A stretch of DNA of 64,000 nucleotides from Metallyticus violacea (lineage: Eukaryota > Arthropoda > Insecta > Mantodea > Metallyticidae): assembly GCA_030762175.1 (NCBI GenBank), contig CM060831.1, forward strand, positions 81,731,501 to 81,795,500, in the 5' to 3' direction. Both the position numbers and the translations under genes were made by a program. Positions 1 through 11,512 of this stretch are shown here, in pieces. The notes under the pieces were generated by a model. The model had not been told where the DNA came from and made no database searches. It saw only the letters and a list, made by a program, of their open reading frames with translations. The number at the start of each line of letters is the position of its first letter. The first letter of the stretch is position 1.

Positions 1-500
1 TCTGTATCTAAGACGATTACATACACATTTAATTTGAGCTTATCCGAAGGTATGTTTCCAAAATCATGCAAACAAACTGTAGTATTAGCAAATGGGGAGT
101 ACTATGTTGGCCTACTACATTACGAGCTTTCATCAAAGAGAAATGGCAAGGAAAGCTGGGTGGTGGTGTGCGCCTTCATCACGGCAACGCGCCTGTGCAC
201 ACAGCTCTTTTTGCGCTTCAAGGAGATCGACCGTCCACCTTACACCCCAGATCTTGGTCCCAGTGACTATTTCCTCTTCTCAAAAGTCAAGAAGGACCTT
301 CGAGAAAGGAAATTTAAGTGTGACGAAGAAGTGATGGATGCTATTTATATCAATTTTGCAGACAAGACTTTTGACTATTTTTGGGGGCGGGTTTAAATGT
401 TAATTCAAATATGTAAGAAGTATTGCAATAAAGGGTAACTATATTGAAAAGTGAAATATAGTTTTTGTCCTTATCATACCTAGAAAATAGTTAGGCCGGA
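1..500 (+). pseudogene. mariner transposase 3' remnant
   Basis: The C-terminal part of a mariner transposase is readable in two frames. One frame gives an HHGNAPVHTA-like stretch near 176-210. The other gives PPYTPDLGPSDYFLF near 235-280, the catalytic-region signature of mariner elements. At least one frameshift separates them, so this copy is dead. The sequence GGTCCATAAGTTTCCGGCC (as read on the - strand, about 494-514) probably belongs to the right terminal inverted repeat. The left part of the element lies outside the window. Confidence 0.75.
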
Positions 501-825
501 AACTTATGGACCTACCCGTAGGTCCATACTCGTAGGCTTGGATGGAGATTATAGTGCAGGTGGAAATGGACGATGTAAATATCTTGCTGGGATTAAGACC
601 TAAGGATGATACTGAAGAATAAAAAGGTCCACATCAGATCAAGGTACGCGTTTTCATTGTTTTTGCTCCTTTTCACAATTCCATTATCAAACTAGACGGA
701 AGCTAAGCTTGTATACTTTGATTAGTCATTAAACTATCTTGTATCATTTGAGTTATCTGTTCATAGCAACTGCTCCATCTCATCTCTAGGGACAGGGATT
801 TTATGCTTTAATAACCACTTTATAG
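501..825. other. unassigned stretch
   Basis: AT-rich DNA between a mariner remnant and a palindromic element. I see no coding sequence, RNA gene or recognisable repeat in it. Confidence 0.4.
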
Positions 826-965
826 TATATAAAGGATAAAACACTTAGATAAAGTCACACTTGAAATTGCAATTTCAAGTGTAACTTTATCAAAGTCGTT
901 TATCCTTTTCTACTTTTATTATTACTGTTAATTTGTTACATTGTTAATAATGTTACTTTATATAT
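826..965. mobile_element. palindromic MITE-like element, copy 1
   Basis: Two near-complementary arms (about 831-868 and 869-908) meet at a GAAATTGCAATTTC centre. The right flank (CTTTTATTATTACTGTTAA, then TTACATTGTTAATAATGTT) matches the right flank of a longer palindrome at 55387-55580, so the two belong to one family. There is no coding capacity. A non-autonomous DNA element is the likeliest reading. Confidence 0.6.
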
Positions 966-971
966 ATAGTG

Positions 972-1238
972 TTTATTTACGGACACTCTTTAACATCTCA
1001 GGTCATCATCAGCGTCCCATTCAATTCAGGGCGTGAAATGGCCGATAAATTTTGCTCAGAGGTCTCTTCTTTCAGACTTGAGGTTGTTTATCGTGCCGTA
1101 AATGTACGAAACGGGACCCACGGCTTTACATACTTAGGATTTTTACGTCCGAAAAATTCCATCGATCCTGGCAGGGTTTGAACCCGCGATCTTGGGTTTA
1201 GAAGGCAAGTGTGGTTACCATTACACCTCCAGGAGCAA
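972..1238 (-). repeat. SINE-A copy 1
   Basis: tRNA-derived SINE on the - strand. The tRNA-like head lies at the right: a B-box-like GGTTTGAACCC (on the + strand GGGTTTGAACCCGCG near 1176) and an A box. The body carries the family core, including GGCGTGAAATGGCCGATAAA. The head shares its sequence with ten other copies in the window. Confidence 0.85.
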
Positions 1239-2355
1239 CTGTTGGTATTTGAAAAGGGACACTAGTGAAGGACATAGCAGAATTTCGAAAACAATGAAAT
1301 TTTCTTCTCCCTAATAGTGAAAAAAGTTTGGAAATTCGTATTTACTGACATATAGCTTGCTTATTTTCAATATATTCATTCCTCTTGTCTCTTGAAACTT
1401 ATATTTCATTAAAATATAAGTACAATATTACATTTGAGGTCATTTTGTTTAAATGCCTAACTAGATAGTGTAAAACTGAAAACACATTGAATTCAGAGCA
1501 TTTATATTACGTATATCCAGGTGGGAAAATAAAACAGCTATGTGACGAAAGTTATGGTTTTACTTGCAACATGGGCGTCAATTTACTTTAATGTCAATGG
1601 TGGGCATGCTAATTTGAACCATCTTTAATGCTGCTTGATTGCATATGTTGCTTTCTTAAGTAAGTGTACTTTTGCTTGCTGACAATAGTATTAGGTTTAG
1701 CGAATCACGTAGATTGTCCGGTCCTTAATTACTAGGTACTGGAACACTGTCACAAGCAGCGCTAAAAACAACAAATCGTTCAATGTACCTAGGACAAGGC
1801 TATACTGAAATTATAGAGCACATAAATATTTTACATTGTCACATTTATCACCCTATGCCACACTTCTGGGTGAATGAAGCTGAACACCTGTTCGGAAGGA
1901 GCGCTTATTGCAATGCAGTAGTGCGGCTGTCCATCCTCTGCAGCGGTTGAATCAAATCAGCGTGGATAGGACATGGAAAATGTTCCACGATATCGCTTCC
2001 TTGTCTACAGAATGGCCAACGTCCGACATATAACAAGGTTTCATTGCAACAGGCGTCACCCGTATGACATCCCTACCATGTACCACTTCAATTTCAATCC
2101 ATTCACATTTAAGAAACTACGCTTTATTTGATACCTTTATATACATGTGGTGCACTAGTGATGCTGAGTGTGCCGAATGACTAACCTTCCTCTAAACATA
2201 TAACAATTAACTTGCGTATTCATTAACATTGTTGGTGATAATGCTTGCCCTTCTTTCCGTCCCACATAAAAGAGAGATGATCAGGGAGAGATTGATTGGT
2301 ATATTAATAAGAAGTAATTTGCTAAATGGACCTGTTTTTTTGTTCTTTATTTGGT
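1239..2355. other. unassigned stretch
   Basis: No convincing exon or named repeat was found. The longest open frames are short, lack splice context and resemble no family I know. An upstream exon of the MARCH gene would need a C-x2-C...C-x-C RING-CH half; I did not find one here. Confidence 0.4.
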
Positions 2356-2614
2356 TTATTTACATATGCTCTTTAGCACCTTCATGTCATCAGCATACTA
2401 TTCAATGCAGGGCATGAAAAGGCTGACAAATTTTGGTTAGAGGCCTCTTCTTTCAGGCTTGAGGTTCCTTTACATGCCATAAATCTATGTATGACATGGC
2501 TATATTCCTTCCAAAGGAAGCCATATTTGGGATTTTTACCCTCGAAAAATTCCAACAACCCTGTCCAGGAATGAACTCATGATCTGGGATATACAAGGCA
2601 AAATGGCACTGACT
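2356..2614 (-). repeat. SINE-A copy 2, degraded
   Basis: A diverged copy of the SINE-A family. It is recognised by the GTCATCAGCAT, GGGCATGAAAAGGCTGACAAA and AGGCCTCTTCTTTCAGGCTT core segments in the usual order and by a decayed tRNA-like head at the right end. More substitutions than its relatives suggest an older insertion. Confidence 0.75.
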
Positions 2615-3127
2615 TATGGGAAAATATGAATGGGGGACTGCGCGTCATGGACCCCTTCAATGTATTAAAAATCTTGATATACTGTGCGACATATATAAAA
2701 CCATTAATTTGGTCACCTACTGGCAAGACCCCTCACCCCCCGCATCTAGTTCTGTGAGCTCAGGGCATCACCTTATTTTGTGCTACAAATAAAATAAATT
2801 AATTCTGGACACATTGGAAAAAGAATGGCTCTAATTATGTTAATTAGTGCACAAGAACTGATGAGTGTAAATGATACAGATGGGTAATGCTTCCAGCATC
2901 TTCTGTAAGAAGGGTGAGTACAGAATTGGTATATTTTATTTTTAGTACTCATATTTTAAAAAGATGAATTTGTAGTACTGCTAGTTCTTGGCACCAGATG
3001 CCAAAGATGGAAGGGGTGGTGCCAGTGAATGGAAGGTTTTAAATATGTCTCTCAGTATTAACAGGAAAGCTTTTTGCTAGTATTTCTGAATGTATAAAAC
3101 ATTTCACAAAGACACTCAAATGTGTAT
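2615..3127. other. unassigned stretch
   Basis: AT-rich, no coding potential and no repeat recognised. Confidence 0.4.
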
Positions 3128-4332
3128 ACAAGGTATGTTCAAAAAAAGACTCTTAACATCTTTATTGCTCAATGTACAACATTTTAAGCACTCTCCCTCT
3201 CAAAATCCCTCTACTATCAATATACTGTTCCCAACCTTTCTTCCATTTTTGGAAAGACTCCTGGAATGCACTTTTTGCGATGGCAGGCAGGTATCTTGTC
3301 GCAATGACCTGAATCTCCTCCATGGTTGGAAATGGTGTCCTTTCAATGTGGCTTTAAGCTTGGGAAACAGGAAAAGGTCTGCTGGGACTAGATCCATAGA
3401 ACAGAACAAGAGTCTGATAGATATCTGTGAACAACGAGTGACGCATTAGCCAATGCATTATCATTATGCAACATCCAAGTCTGGCTTTTTCACAATTCAG
3501 GCCTTCAAAGAGCTAAAATTTCCTGGTAGACTTCCTTATTTACCATTTGACCATATGGTATAAATTCCAGAAGAAAAATGCCTTTGTAATCAAAAAACTA
3601 ATCATCTTGATCTTTGACCGACTCATACATGCGTTTTTGGACAAGGATTAGTTTCAACATCATAGCCATAAACCCATATCTCATCTTGTTAAGATATTCA
3701 TAAGGAAGTTTGCATTTCCATTTGCAGTGGCAAGTAGATTCAGGCTGATTTCAACTGGGTCTATTTCTGATCGTCAGTCAACAAACAGTACGAATTTTGC
3801 ACTGACATAATGCATCTTAAGTTTGCCACTCAAATTTTGCAGGCATGATCCTACTGATGCCCAGCAACTTCTCGAACAGTAACACGATGATTTCCACAAA
3901 TCATAGCATGAACTCTCTGGGTATGGTTCATCACCTGTTGATGTGGAAGGTTGTCCAGGACTGAGCTCCTCACCAACCGACATTCTGCCATGTTCAAAAT
4001 GCTTCAACCACTCATAGCATGTGACTCATACAGTCCTCCCTGTATGCTTGGCTAAGCAATTGAAATGTCTCTGTAAAAGTTTTGCCGAGTTTGTAGCAAA
4101 ATTGCACACACACACACGTTCTTCAAATTCTTTCATTGTCACTAATCCGATGAACAGCTTGTCCATGTGCTCACTTCAGCTGCTGTAGTTCGGCAACTAA
4201 GAGTCATAGTGAAATGTGTCAAATGGCTGTTTGTTGTCTAAACTTGCCACTAGGTGTGTTCAGTAGCCACATGTATTCTCTGTGCCAGTTAATGCACTAT
4301 TTCAAAAGTTGGTCTTTTTTTGAACATACCTC
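3128..4332 (-). mobile_element. mariner-family transposon, full length but decayed
   Basis: Terminal inverted repeats bound the element: AGGTATGTTCAAAAAAAGAC at the left and its complement (GTCTTTTTTTGAACATACCT) at about 4311-4331. The - strand encodes a mariner transposase broken by stops and frameshifts. Near 3774-4015 the N-terminal half gives KHFEHGRMSVGEELSPGQPS, and near 3290-3400 the catalytic region gives VPADLFLFPKLKATLKGHHF. About 1.2 kb is the normal length for mariner. It ends about 65 bp upstream of the MARCH exon, so it sits in that gene's intron. Confidence 0.88.
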
Positions 4333-4397
4333 ATATATTTGTCATGTTTATTAATAACTAAATGCTTTGTTTTTTGATATTATTTATTTCTTATTAG

Positions 4398-4943
4398 GGT
4401 ACCTTAGCATTTGTGCACGTATCCTGCCTGGAGCATTGGTTGTTGGAGTCCATGAGCAGCCGATGTGAGCTATGCCAGTTTCCATTTAGAACACAGCAGG
4501 CACTTCAATACACACTGCACGAGGCTGTTCTCAAGTGGTTATTTAACATACACTGCTGTAGTGCAAGAATTAGCAGAAATGCTATCAGCAGCCTTATTGC
4601 CACTCCAATAACATTACTTTGCTTTTATTTTTGTGTCCTGATTGCAGATTACTATTACATGGATCGCTTGAATGAACTACCAATTGGAACTGTTACAATA
4701 CTACTGCTTTTCATCCTGGTAAGCATTATGGGCTTAGGATATGTAGCCTGGATGTATTTTAGAATTCAGTTTAAATTCAATCTGTGGTTTAGATGGTGGC
4801 AAAGTAAAATGCAACTCAAGATCATTCTTGATGATAATGAATCCTGCATATCAAATTATTTATTTGAAGCAAATGAACCTGTTCAAGAACCTGAACCACA
4901 AATTCAAGTTCATATTGAAAATACAAATGGCAACCTTCAATGA
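4398..4943 (+). CDS. MARCH-type RING-CH E3 ubiquitin ligase, last coding exon
   Basis: MARCH proteins are membrane E3 ligases that ubiquitinate transmembrane cargo in endosomes and at the plasma membrane. This exon follows a TTCTTATTAG acceptor ending at 4397 and opens in frame with GTLAFVHVSCLEHWL. It supplies the second half of the RING-CH zinc-binding site: His and Cys in VHVSCLEHW, then the CELC pair about 16 residues on. Two hydrophobic segments follow, roughly residues 58-80 and 92-118 of the exon product, as expected for the two transmembrane helices of MARCH2/3/8-like proteins. A short hydrophilic tail ends at TGA 4943. The upstream exon carrying the first zinc ligands is not visible, so the gene is partial here. 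The first in-frame Met is not the start. The class is confident; the exact paralogue is not. Confidence 0.9.
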   Translation, partial: GTLAFVHVSCLEHWLLESMSSRCELCQFPFRTQQALQYTLHEAVLKWLFNIHCCSARISRNAISSLIATPITLLCFYFCVLIADYYYMDRLNELPIGTVTILLLFILVSIMGLGYVAWMYFRIQFKFNLWFRWWQSKMQLKIILDDNESCISNYLFEANEPVQEPEPQIQVHIENTNGNLQ

Positions 4944-5300
4944 TTGACTGGAATGAGGAAAAGGCTAAAGTAGAACGCATGCACAATTGATAAAAGCTGA
5001 AAATGGATCTGACGGGCTCTACTAAGATGCAAATTCTATACGCACATATATACATAATGTAAGATGAAAGTTATCCAAATCTGGTAATGAGCTTCTATAA
5101 TATTTCTCCAAAGAAATTTGTCTTAAAATTTATGTTTCTATCAGCCTTACATATTATAAATTACTCATTGCTTTTAATAAACTCTATAGCAATCTATATC
5201 TTGCAGGAAAATGGAATTATACTGAGATTGCAAATAATGTTGATTCCATATTTATGTGCATTAGTTCTGGTAAAGTATCTGATATCTTGACTTTTGTAGA
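4944..5300 (+). other. probable 3' UTR of the MARCH gene
   Basis: AT-rich sequence directly after the stop codon, with an AATAAA polyadenylation signal at 5176-5181. The transcript end is inferred; no cleavage site can be read from sequence alone. Confidence 0.5.
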
Positions 5301-5357
5301 AGCAAGCAAATTCAAAAAGTATTACAAGAATTTCAATTGGTAACATAGCAATTTTAT

Positions 5358-5377
5358 GGGGGGGGGGGGGGGGGGGG
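5358..5377. repeat. poly-G tract
   Basis: Twenty consecutive G residues, unusual in this AT-rich background. The length in the source assembly may be unreliable. Confidence 0.9.
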
Positions 5378-5389
5378 AACTCACTAAAG

Positions 5390-6235
5390 CACCATGCGTT
5401 CCATTTATAGCCGGGCCATCTGCAGTTTGTTCACACTGCAGTGACCTCGGTATTATTCCAGTAGTATACCAGCAGTGAATGACATGCTCAAGGTTACATT
5501 TATCAGCTGTGTTATACTGTGTCAGAGTTTGTTCCAAGACCTCTGTATTGTGTGTGAATTACATTAGATTATTCTTGTTATCACACTGAAATGTCTACTG
5601 AAAAATTCACGCTTGAACAAATAGTTTTTATGTATGATACAATGTAAAAACCGAATCCAGTTCCAGGTAGAGAAACTGTTAGATGTTTGGTTAATATGTT
5701 TAGGACAATGGGATGGCTAAACCTATGAAGTGAAAAAGAAATATCTAACTAAGGAAAAAATTGAATTAGAGAATCATTCGAACACTCTCCAAATAAGTCT
5801 CTAAAATGCAACACTGCAAGTGCTTGTTTCAAAAACCTCTGTTCATAGTGCTGCTACACTTTTAAAGTTGAAACCCTACACAGTCACTATAGTTCATGAA
5901 TTACAACCTTGTTGCGATGATAAACAAATAAATTTCTGTAAATGGATTCTACAAAATATCATTGATGGTACTACTGATGCACATTTAATAAGTTTCTCAG
6001 ATGAGGCACGGCTTCATTTAAATAGGAACAATCCCCACACCATAGAAGAACTTAAGGACAATATAAAAACAGAAATTATGAAAATTACACAAGAAAAACT
6101 TATGAGTATGAATGGAAATTTCATCAGAAATTTCATCAGAAGATGCCAGGAATGCAGGTGGACACCACTTTCAACTAGGTTTGCAGTCATTATAGTGCAT
6201 GTTACTATCACTGATGAGCAAGTAATGTAGAAGTT
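5390..6235 (+). pseudogene. Tc1/mariner-superfamily transposase with internal deletion
   Basis: From about 5590 the + strand reads MSTEKFTLEQIVFMYDTM, the helix-turn-helix start typical of DUF4817-type transposons. After stops and frameshifts it continues as PYTVTIVHELQPCCDDKQIN and ISFSDEARLHLNR, which contains the first catalytic Asp motif. It then jumps to NNPHTIEELKDNIK and NFIRRCQECR, the C-terminal end. The middle of the catalytic domain is missing. The element is therefore an internally deleted, inactive derivative. I could not define its inverted repeats. Confidence 0.75.
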
Positions 6236-6949
6236 TTAGAATGAAAACCCCAAATGAAATAGTGCACAGAGCACACTATTCCCGGCCCAGAAATATAAGC
6301 AATGCTCTGTATTTGCACGTCAACAAGAAAACAGTTTAGAAAACAAAATAACTGAGCATAACCAAATGAAAGTGAGACACACTGATTTTTTTTGTAACAG
6401 TTTCTGGTTGGAATATGTTCACATACAGGAAAAAATAGTCATATAGGTTGCCTTGTCTATTCAAGCAAGTGTCTCAGCATGTCACTAAATTATTAATACC
6501 CCATGTCGGCTATTGAATTGATCTTCAAAGCCATCACAGAGTTCAACATCATTGTCAAATGTTGGTGTATTGTATAGTAGACAACCATTCCTAGAGGCTC
6601 TCTTTTTTTGCATAAACAATAAAGTGACAAAAAAGATATTAAAGGGATTTCAAGATATCTTTACAAGTCATGTGACTATGGCTGGTAAAATATCAATTTT
6701 TTTGTTTTTGCAAATTATAGCAAAAAGCTTAAATTGCAGCAAAAGTAATTTATTTTACAAAAAATGAAAAATTTTAGTGATGTACATAGAATATAACAGT
6801 TTCAAATTTTGTTCTCAGGATAATGTGCAACAGAAAAATAAAACAAATACACAAAGATATACTTGCAGTGAGAATATGACATTTTTAAACCTAGGAAATA
6901 CGAGACATACTAACTCTTTACCTGTATACTATAGAGTAGGTTCTCAAAC
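6236..6949. other. unassigned intergenic stretch
   Basis: AT-rich; short open frames only, none recognisable. Nothing supported. Confidence 0.4.
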
Positions 6950-7225
6950 AGCCACTGGGGGCCGAGGTTCGTTAAAGTGCCGTCTCATGAGCAGGAGGTC
7001 TGGGGTTCGAATCCCACCAGGACCGTCCTCCCTGAATGAGGTTTTTTCCATGTTTTTCTCAGTCCTTATAAATGGCAAATGCCAGGGAGGTACCCTAAAC
7101 TTAGGCCTGGAATGATTCTTTCCTTTAAAATAAATTCTTTCTCAATATTCATTTCATCTCATTTATCATCAGTGTCTAACGCCTGTGGTGCCTCTGTAGC
7201 AAAAATGGGCCTTAAACACTTCATT
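6950..7225 (+). repeat. SINE-B copy 1
   Basis: tRNA-derived SINE. The head has a B box GGTTCGAATCCC near 7004-7015. The body contains GGCAAATGCCAGGGAGGTAC and CTTAGGCCTGGAA, followed by GTGGTGCCTC and a run to TTAAACACTT. The same order of blocks occurs at 48143-48421 on the + strand and at four - strand sites. Confidence 0.88.
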
Positions 7226-7579
7226 CATTCAGGCTCTCAAGGCCAGATCTTTCAAGTTTAGAAATTAGATGGAGGGGAGAGAAATCTGCATGAGTGATCT
7301 ACGTAATTCTGCATGAAAATAACTCAACAAAACAGGTGCATTGATTTTGATGAAATACATGTACATTATAAGTAGGGTGAATCAATCTATGCTCCAAACT
7401 GAACTTATTACTGATATCAGAAAATAACCTATTGCAGTTAAATAAAAATTATATATGTGCACATATGTAATGAAATCAAATGGAGCAATATAACATGCAC
7501 ACTCCAACACTAGGTAGGAGGAGAAAACACTGCTGAACAAGTTTTGCCCATTTTGGGCCCATTTGAGAGTACTGTTGGC

Positions 7580-7878
7580 TTTTTTTTTTTTTTTTTTTAT
7601 AGATTCTCTTTAACATCTCAGGTCATCAGTGTCCCATTCTATCTATTTGGGGCGTGAAACGGCCGACAATTTTTTCTCAGAGGCCTCTTCTTTCAGGCTT
7701 GAGGCTCTTTTTCATGGCGTAAATGTACAACATGGGATCCCATGGCTTTACTTCCCTTCTGAAGGAAGCCATACTTAGGATTTTTACGCCCAAAAAAATT
7801 CAGCATTCCTGGCCAGGTTTGAACCTGTGATCTTGGGTTTAGAAGGTAAGTTTAGATACCACTACACCACCAGGACTG
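7580..7878 (-). repeat. SINE-A copy 3 with poly-A tail
   Basis: A complete copy. The oligo-T run at the left (7580-7598) is the poly-A tail of a - strand insertion. The core segments follow, and a tRNA-like head with GGTTTGAACC (+ strand near 7818) and the A box near 7855-7870 closes the right end. Confidence 0.88.
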
Positions 7879-9029
7879 ATGAGCCAATGACAACCCTTAA
7901 GGTGATGGTATGAGGCAAGGAACATAATTAGTGCTTAAAGGTTGTGTTCAGTGAGATAATGCAACAATCTCAACAATTGTTTCGAAAAGAAAATCAAGCA
8001 CATGTGTCATTCATATTACTTAGAACCATTCAGAAAAGGCCATATCATTGCATGCCAAGCCTGTGTTGAGAATGTGAAACAGTTGGTTCAAAGTTGCCAA
8101 ATACATCCATTCTCACTTAAATAATCTCCATTAATTTTTCAGAAAGTTGTTACAAAAATCTGCTCCAATAGCAAATTTGTTGGTAAAAATAAAAAATGTC
8201 AGATTTTATAACTTGTTAAACTCTCAAGCAATATTTGTTTATGAAAACTGTAACTCTTGCTGATGAAGTGTTGGAATTAGAAGGATATAACTATCCACAC
8301 TTACGTTTGTTTTAAAAAATTACTAAATTAACGATTAAGATGAATACTATTGCGTCTTGTCATGTTGGCAAACTAATAATGTTATTAAAGGGTTTGGTGA
8401 TCCATTAGGAAAAGAAATTACTCAAATAAATATGTTACAAAATCTTGGTAGCTCAGTTGTAAACAAAATTGTAAAGCATAGTTACCCAAATGGTGTGAAG
8501 ATTTATTTTATCCAACTAATGTAACACAAACATCACTGAAACATGTTTCCTACAGTTGTAAAAAAGTACAAAATTTACTCAATTTTAAATAATTTAAACA
8601 ACCCAACATAACTGTTGGCTGTCATGCTCTCAAAAATATTATGTTAATGCAAATAGATGAAAACCCTGACAAAAACACTGAAATCATATGGTACTCCAGG
8701 TTCAAAATTGGGTATACTTGGAATTTTCCAATGCTTTATTGAAATCTATATGGGTTGCTATTCATCTGTTGATGCAGAGTTATTTCTCTTGATACAATTT
8801 GGCTAGGAAATGGCTGATGAAAGAGAGCTCTATTTTAATGTAAGCTATCTATTTTATAAAGTAAAAGTGTAAAAAAAAAGAATGAATTATTTGTGAATTA
8901 TCATTAGTAAGTATATGTAATAAATTTACAAAATTTTAAGTATTTAACTATTTATTTCCATCCCTGTAAACACTGAAGGTATTATATACTTGCTGTTGAC
9001 CTGTTTCTTGGTGCTCATGTTAATCTCAT
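7879..9029. other. unassigned intergenic stretch
   Basis: AT-rich DNA. I recognise no gene, RNA or repeat family in it. Confidence 0.4.
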
Positions 9030-9360
9030 GGAAGCTGTGTTGTATATAGTGACCTCTGGTGGATATGAAATGAATTTGGAAATGTAATCCCATGGAAGTA
9101 GGTTGAAATTCATTGCAGTTATTCAGTTTTTAGAATGGCAGCCAATTCATATGGGTTGTTTATTTCTTTAAGAAGTTTTATTTCTGGGTCTATTTCATGG
9201 TTTTGGCTCCAATAATGGTATGCTACTGCAAAATTTTTCTGTTTGTTTTAATTTGATATTTCTAAAATGTTCTTTCTTCTAAACTGTCAAATTTCTTTTA
9301 TTTTTTCCTATGTATTTCAATTCACAGTCTAAGCATTCTATGGCATATATTCTGCAGAAA
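9030..9360 (-). mobile_element. Penelope-like element 3' fragment (inverted partner)
   Basis: Read on the - strand this gives a decayed GIY-YIG endonuclease C-terminus, including an [17 protein letters not shown] stretch near 9195-9240. The + strand sequence closely matches 39000-39370. It abuts an oppositely oriented Penelope fragment: about 55 bp around 9310-9415 (CCTATGTATTTCAATTCACA and its complement) form an inverted repeat centred near 9362. Confidence 0.7.
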
Positions 9361-10200
9361 AAAAATTAGAAATATATGTCATAGAATGCTTAGACCGTGA
9401 ATTGAAATACATAGGAAGAACTAAAAGAAATATTCCGCAGAAAAAAAAATCAGTTAACCCTAAAATTAGCAAAGAAGAATACCTTAAAGAATACAAACAA
9501 ATAAATAGAACAGCAGTTAAAAATGGTTATAACAAAGAAACAGTACCCAAAAAGTACAGAGGCAAAAACTGATTAAAGAAACCATAACACTTTCAGTAAA
9601 AAAAGTAAAGCTAATTTTTATAAAATTCACATCATATCCATGGGCTACAAAAAAATTTCAGAATATTCTTAAAGATTTTAACATCAGTTTAGCACCTGTA
9701 AACAGATTTAATGTTAAAATCTCCTAATTGATAATGCTAATGACAGTATTCCACAAGAGAAAAAAAGCAGGTATTTATAAAACAAGTTGTGAAAAAATCT
9801 ACATTGGAAAAACAAAAAGAAATATAGGCACAGAATTAAAAGAACATTTCAAAAACATAAAATACAAGCCATTGGAGAAATCAGCAGTGGCATCACATTT
9901 CTGGACAGAAAATCACAACATACTGGAAAAAACAAAATTATTAAAATCAGAGCAAGGGCCTACAGAATTAGCAACATGGGAGAAAATCTACATTTACAAG
10001 CACAAAGACAGTTAATAAACTTTTTCACTTCCAGTGATGAAAACATAAACTTCAAGCTCATCGCACCTCCATCAGAGCAGATTACACATCCCTACAGCAT
10101 AAAGGTTTATCCTCCAGTTGACAATGGAAATGAAGAGTTCGTGAAACTGGTCCTACATATTTAAACAAGCACATGGACCAAAAGAGTGTTAGCTCAACTC
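9361..10200 (+). mobile_element. Penelope-like element fragment with GIY-YIG endonuclease
   Basis: A + strand frame at 9728-10015 reads AGIYKTSCEKIYIGKTKRN and then EKSAVASHFWTENHNI. This is the GIY-YIG endonuclease that ends Penelope-like reverse transcriptases and makes the nick used for target-primed reverse transcription. The upstream part (9450-9700) looks like the thumb/linker of the reverse transcriptase, with stops. The first coding half is absent, so the copy is 5' truncated and dead. Confidence 0.85.
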
Positions 10201-10381
10201 AATCACACAATGATCTTAATACTGAATCAGAGTTCATTATTTAATGCATAAAGTGAGCTATCAAAAAAATGAACTTAGTTAAATATTTTAGATTGCTGTT
10301 TTCCTTTAATTGCTTCTGAGAAGTTAAGAAACCCAGAGCATAAGCATTAATATCATTTAAGAAATGCTTTTTTTCTTTTTC

Positions 10382-10667
10382 TTTTTTTTTTTTTTTTTTT
10401 TTTTGGATGCCTTTTAACGTTTCAGGTCATCAGTGTCCCATTCAATTCAGGACATGAAATGGCCAATAAATTTTGCTGAGAGGACTCTTTTTTCAGGCGT
10501 CAGGTTCTTTATCGTGCTGTAAATGTATGACACAGGAATCAGGGCTTCGAAAGGAAGCCATAATTAGGATTTTTATGCCCCAAAAATCCATCGGTCCTGC
10601 CTGGGATCGAACCTGCTATCTTGGGTTTAGGAGGCAAGTATAGTTACCATTAAACCACCAGGACTGA
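10382..10667 (-). repeat. SINE-A copy 4 with poly-A tail
   Basis: An oligo-T run at 10382-10404 marks the tail of a - strand insertion. The core GACATGAAATGGCCAATAAA and a tRNA-like head (GGATCGAACCTGC near 10602, A box near 10645) complete the copy. Confidence 0.87.
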
Positions 10668-10734
10668 CATGCTTAGGTTGAATTGTTATGGACACAAATC
10701 AATAATATGAATGTTAAAAACAAAATGTTATATA

Positions 10735-10850
10735 GTTGATATCATTGTGTGATTCAGTTAAACTACACACTCTTAAAGCTTAGTTCAACTGAATCATACA
10801 ATGATATCAATTAATATGATTAGCTTCACTGTGCAAGTTCCAATTTACAT
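10735..10850. repeat. palindrome from a Penelope-like terminus
   Basis: Arms at 10738-10765 (GATATCATTGTGTGATTCAG start) and 10785-10812 are nearly perfect complements, separated by ACACTCTTAAAGCTTAG. The right flank, GATTAGCTTCACTGTGCAAG, recurs at about 46115 (shorter) and 46981. This links the palindrome to the Penelope-like termini there. Confidence 0.7.
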
Positions 10851-11416
10851 TTTAAATAATGTTATATAGTGTTGTGTCTCATTTCATGCAGAAATGCTGG
10901 TTTTATGATTTATGCTGGATTGCAGACATTTCATTTGTGTCTTATTATAAAGAAACTTATATTTAGTATTATTTATGAAATGGGAAAAAATATTTCCCTG
11001 TTAGAAATGGAATTTTCACTTGCCAATCTAGGTAAATTCTTTGATGAGATGGGGAAATCCCTCCCATTCTCCCATTAATTCAAACCCCAGTAAGAAACAT
11101 AAGGGAAGAGAATGATTTATTCAATACAAGTCTTTGTTTTTCATTTATAACTCTTAGATAGAAGATTTATTTCCTGTTCTATCATTTACTATTTTCCTTC
11201 TTTTTGTTGCACACAAAATTTTATGCAGTAAAAAACTTATATTTAACATGATTTTCATATGCCTTATATAACAAAACAATTGCATCACTATATACATGAA
11301 ATATATGGTCAGCAACAGTGGTTTTAAGTTCACAATATTATACCTTTGTATGTGTGTGTGGTTCCTATTTTTTTTCCCTCTGTAGCCAAATATTTTTTCT
11401 GTATGAAACAATGCTC
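10851..11416 (-). other. probable 3' UTR of Sds3 and downstream DNA
   Basis: No coding sequence. AATAAA signals in - strand sense (TTTATT on +) lie at 11166-11171 and again near 11116, so the transcript probably ends close to 11.1 kb. Confidence 0.4.
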
Positions 11417-11512
11417 TTATGAAGCTCTTCGCTTGATGGAAACTTTTCCTCTGCTTAATTGTGAAGTATAGATTCGGACTTTGGTTGAATCTGCAGTTTT
11501 CTTTACCCAAAT
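11417..11512 (-). CDS. Sds3: Sds3 exon 8 (terminal)
   Basis: Follows a TTTATTCCAG acceptor and encodes [20 protein letters not shown], then [11 protein letters not shown] and TAA. It matches the C-terminal EIWVRK...YLGQLQRG region of SUDS3. Phase 0 join from exon 7. Confidence 0.95.
   Translation of the reverse strand: MWVKKTADSTKVRIYTSQLSRGKVSIKRRAS

Noticed and set aside
11154..11510. A 118-codon - strand frame over the last Sds3 exon
   Set aside because: It is in a different reading frame; the spliced frame ends at 11417.
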